Origin: Clostridia bacterium
GTDB taxonomy: Bacteria; Bacillota; Clostridia; Oscillospirales; Acutalibacteraceae
Length of the DNA stretch: 64,000 nt
NCBI GenBank assembly: GCA_017438845.1
Contig: JAFRUO010000029.1
Location: forward strand, 62,001-126,000
Reading direction: 5' to 3'
The notes under the pieces are model-generated. The model was given only the letters and a program-made list of their open reading frames with translations, was not told where the DNA came from and made no database searches. Of this stretch, positions 63,026 to 64,000 are shown piece after piece. Position numbers and translations under genes: made by a program. The number at the start of each line of letters is the position of its first letter. The first letter of the stretch is position 1.

Positions 63026-64000
63026 ATGGATTATAAACCGTACACACTCGGCTACAAGCGTCAGGGACGTAAGGACGCTTTCAATGAAAAAAGGTCGGCA
63101 GGCTTTGAGGAAAGAGCAGAATACCTTGACTTTATCAGAAAAGCGACAGGCTATTCGCTGACAATTTCTCAAAGGACAATTCCTGTTGCGGGTTTTGTGC
63201 GTGAAGCCGATGTTACAAAATTCTGGGAGATCTATCAGAAAATACACAATGATCCGTCAAGACCGATCAGGATTTCCTTTAACACCATGATGCTCAGGCT
63301 TGTCATCGAATGCCTAAAAAGCGCACCGATTCTTAACGCACATATGTCGTACAAGCCCTTCAATGCTACGGGCACGCTTACCTATAAGGGTAACGTTGAG
63401 GTTTCAATGCCCGTAATTCTTCCCGACGGCAGAATGCTTCCGCTTCTGCTTCACGATATGGGGAACAAAAATCTTGACGAAATAGCGGCGGCAGTCAAGG
63501 AGCTTGAAAGAAAGCTTAACAACACTATCTTTGAAATGGCTCTCTATGAGGTTTCAAAGGAAAGAATGTTCGGACTTATTAAACACGGTCATATTCTTCA
63601 GGCGCTTGCGACGGGTCTTTCAAGTCTTGTCGGACCGCAGAAGGTTAACCTTCCGCCGAGGAAGGCAAGAAAAGAATACAAAAAGAACGAAAAATATGAG
63701 GACGTGCTTCACGGTGAGGATATCGGAGAGGGTACGGTATGTATTTCCGACCTCGGAAGCATATACTCCGGAAAGGGCTTTGCTACCACCTCGCCCATTC
63801 TTCAGCCTACCACCTCGGTTATGGCGTTCGGCAGAGTCCGTGACGAGGACAAGGTATACAAGGACGGGGAGGGCAACCTGCAGTTAAAGACTATCAAGGT
63901 TTTACCCTTTACACTTCTTTTCGACCACAAAATCGGCGGTTTCCCGGACACCGTCCCCTTCTTAAACAGACTTGATGAGTTACTTGAAAACCCCGAAGTA
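63026..64000 (+). CDS. 2-oxoacid dehydrogenase E2-like acyltransferase domain protein, 3' truncated by the window
   Basis: 325 codons are visible from ATG 63026, with GGAGG 9 bases upstream; the frame runs off the edge. There is no lipoyl or E3-binding domain, only the catalytic chloramphenicol-acetyltransferase-like fold: ISFNTMMLRLVIECLKSAP (about 85-103), then TVCISDLGSIY (about 240). The active-site block reads LLFDHKIGGFPDT where E2 enzymes have DHRxxDG: the His is kept but the Asp is lost and one residue is missing. It may be a catalytically altered or differently specialised E2 relative. Substrate unknown. Confidence 0.72.
   Translation, partial: MDYKPYTLGYKRQGRKDAFNEKRSAGFEERAEYLDFIRKATGYSLTISQRTIPVAGFVREADVTKFWEIYQKIHNDPSRPIRISFNTMMLRLVIECLKSAPILNAHMSYKPFNATGTLTYKGNVEVSMPVILPDGRMLPLLLHDMGNKNLDEIAAAVKELERKLNNTIFEMALYEVSKERMFGLIKHGHILQALATGLSSLVGPQKVNLPPRKARKEYKKNEKYEDVLHGEDIGEGTVCISDLGSIYSGKGFATTSPILQPTTSVMAFGRVRDEDKVYKDGEGNLQLKTIKVLPFTLLFDHKIGGFPDTVPFLNRLDELLENPEV

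Noticed and set aside
1..64000. CRISPR arrays, tRNA, rRNA, transposases, integrases or phage genes
   Set aside because: No regularly spaced direct repeats, cloverleaf genes or recombinase motifs were seen in the gaps on either strand.

Overview
The window looks like a chromosome segment of a spore-forming, strictly anaerobic Firmicute of the class Clostridia, most like the Ruminococcaceae/Oscillospiraceae. The evidence is a partial spoVAE at the left edge, near-consensus sigma-A promoters with AGGAGG-type ribosome binding sites, two T-box leaders, a Bacillus-type LexA box before recA, a superoxide reductase, and a thioredoxin reductase that seems to lack its NADPH site. I saw no rRNA, tRNA, CRISPR array, transposase or phage gene.

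Layout. 1-5000: spoVAE (partial), an aldo/keto reductase, and a GntR/ABC-ATPase/permease operon read leftwards from a palindromic operator. 5000-14400: a leftward operon lon-engB-lysA-dnaE followed by pfkA-aroK (internal promoter). 14400-17900: a leftward five-gene thiol-peroxide operon (gpx, flavodoxin-like, gpx, trxB-like, trxA) divergent from a nitroreductase. 17900-25600: the classic rimP-nusA-rnpM-ylxQ-infB-rbfA-nrnA-truB-ribF operon, preceded by an attenuator-like hairpin. 25600-34000: Fe-alcohol dehydrogenase, a COG2509 flavoprotein with an attenuator-type leader RNA, a cytidylate-kinase-like protein, a D,D-carboxypeptidase, a G5/3D-domain wall protein with a structured leader, an RluA enzyme and superoxide reductase.

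34000-47900 is the accessory part. A 2225-residue secreted Rhs/YD-repeat protein is followed, 9 bases after its stop, by a small membrane-anchored protein (possible immunity protein), then a shorter Rhs gene without a signal peptide (orphan), then a small protein with an HELTH metallopeptidase motif. Next come an FGGY sugar kinase and a TetR regulator. The block lies between two direct copies of a roughly 130-base noncoding repeat whose 98-base core differs at one position. The right copy also cuts short the third reading frame of an ECF sigma/anti-sigma operon (47800-49200).

49200-64000: a domain-swapped GH3 glycosidase, TrpB2 under a tryptophan T-box, a DUF975 membrane protein, cysE-cysS under a cysteine T-box, recA-recX-rimO-pgsA with a LexA box, rpmB, a YhcC-type radical SAM protein, and an HD hydrolase, GtrA and E2-like gene set that runs off the right edge.

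How the genes work together: the gpx/flavodoxin/trxB/trxA operon, the nitroreductase and the superoxide reductase form an oxygen-defence kit suited to an anaerobe. The ribosome biogenesis genes are densely overlapped and probably translationally coupled. The two T-boxes tie tryptophan and cysteine supply to tRNA charging. The Rhs block has the layout of a polymorphic toxin locus with displaced cassettes.
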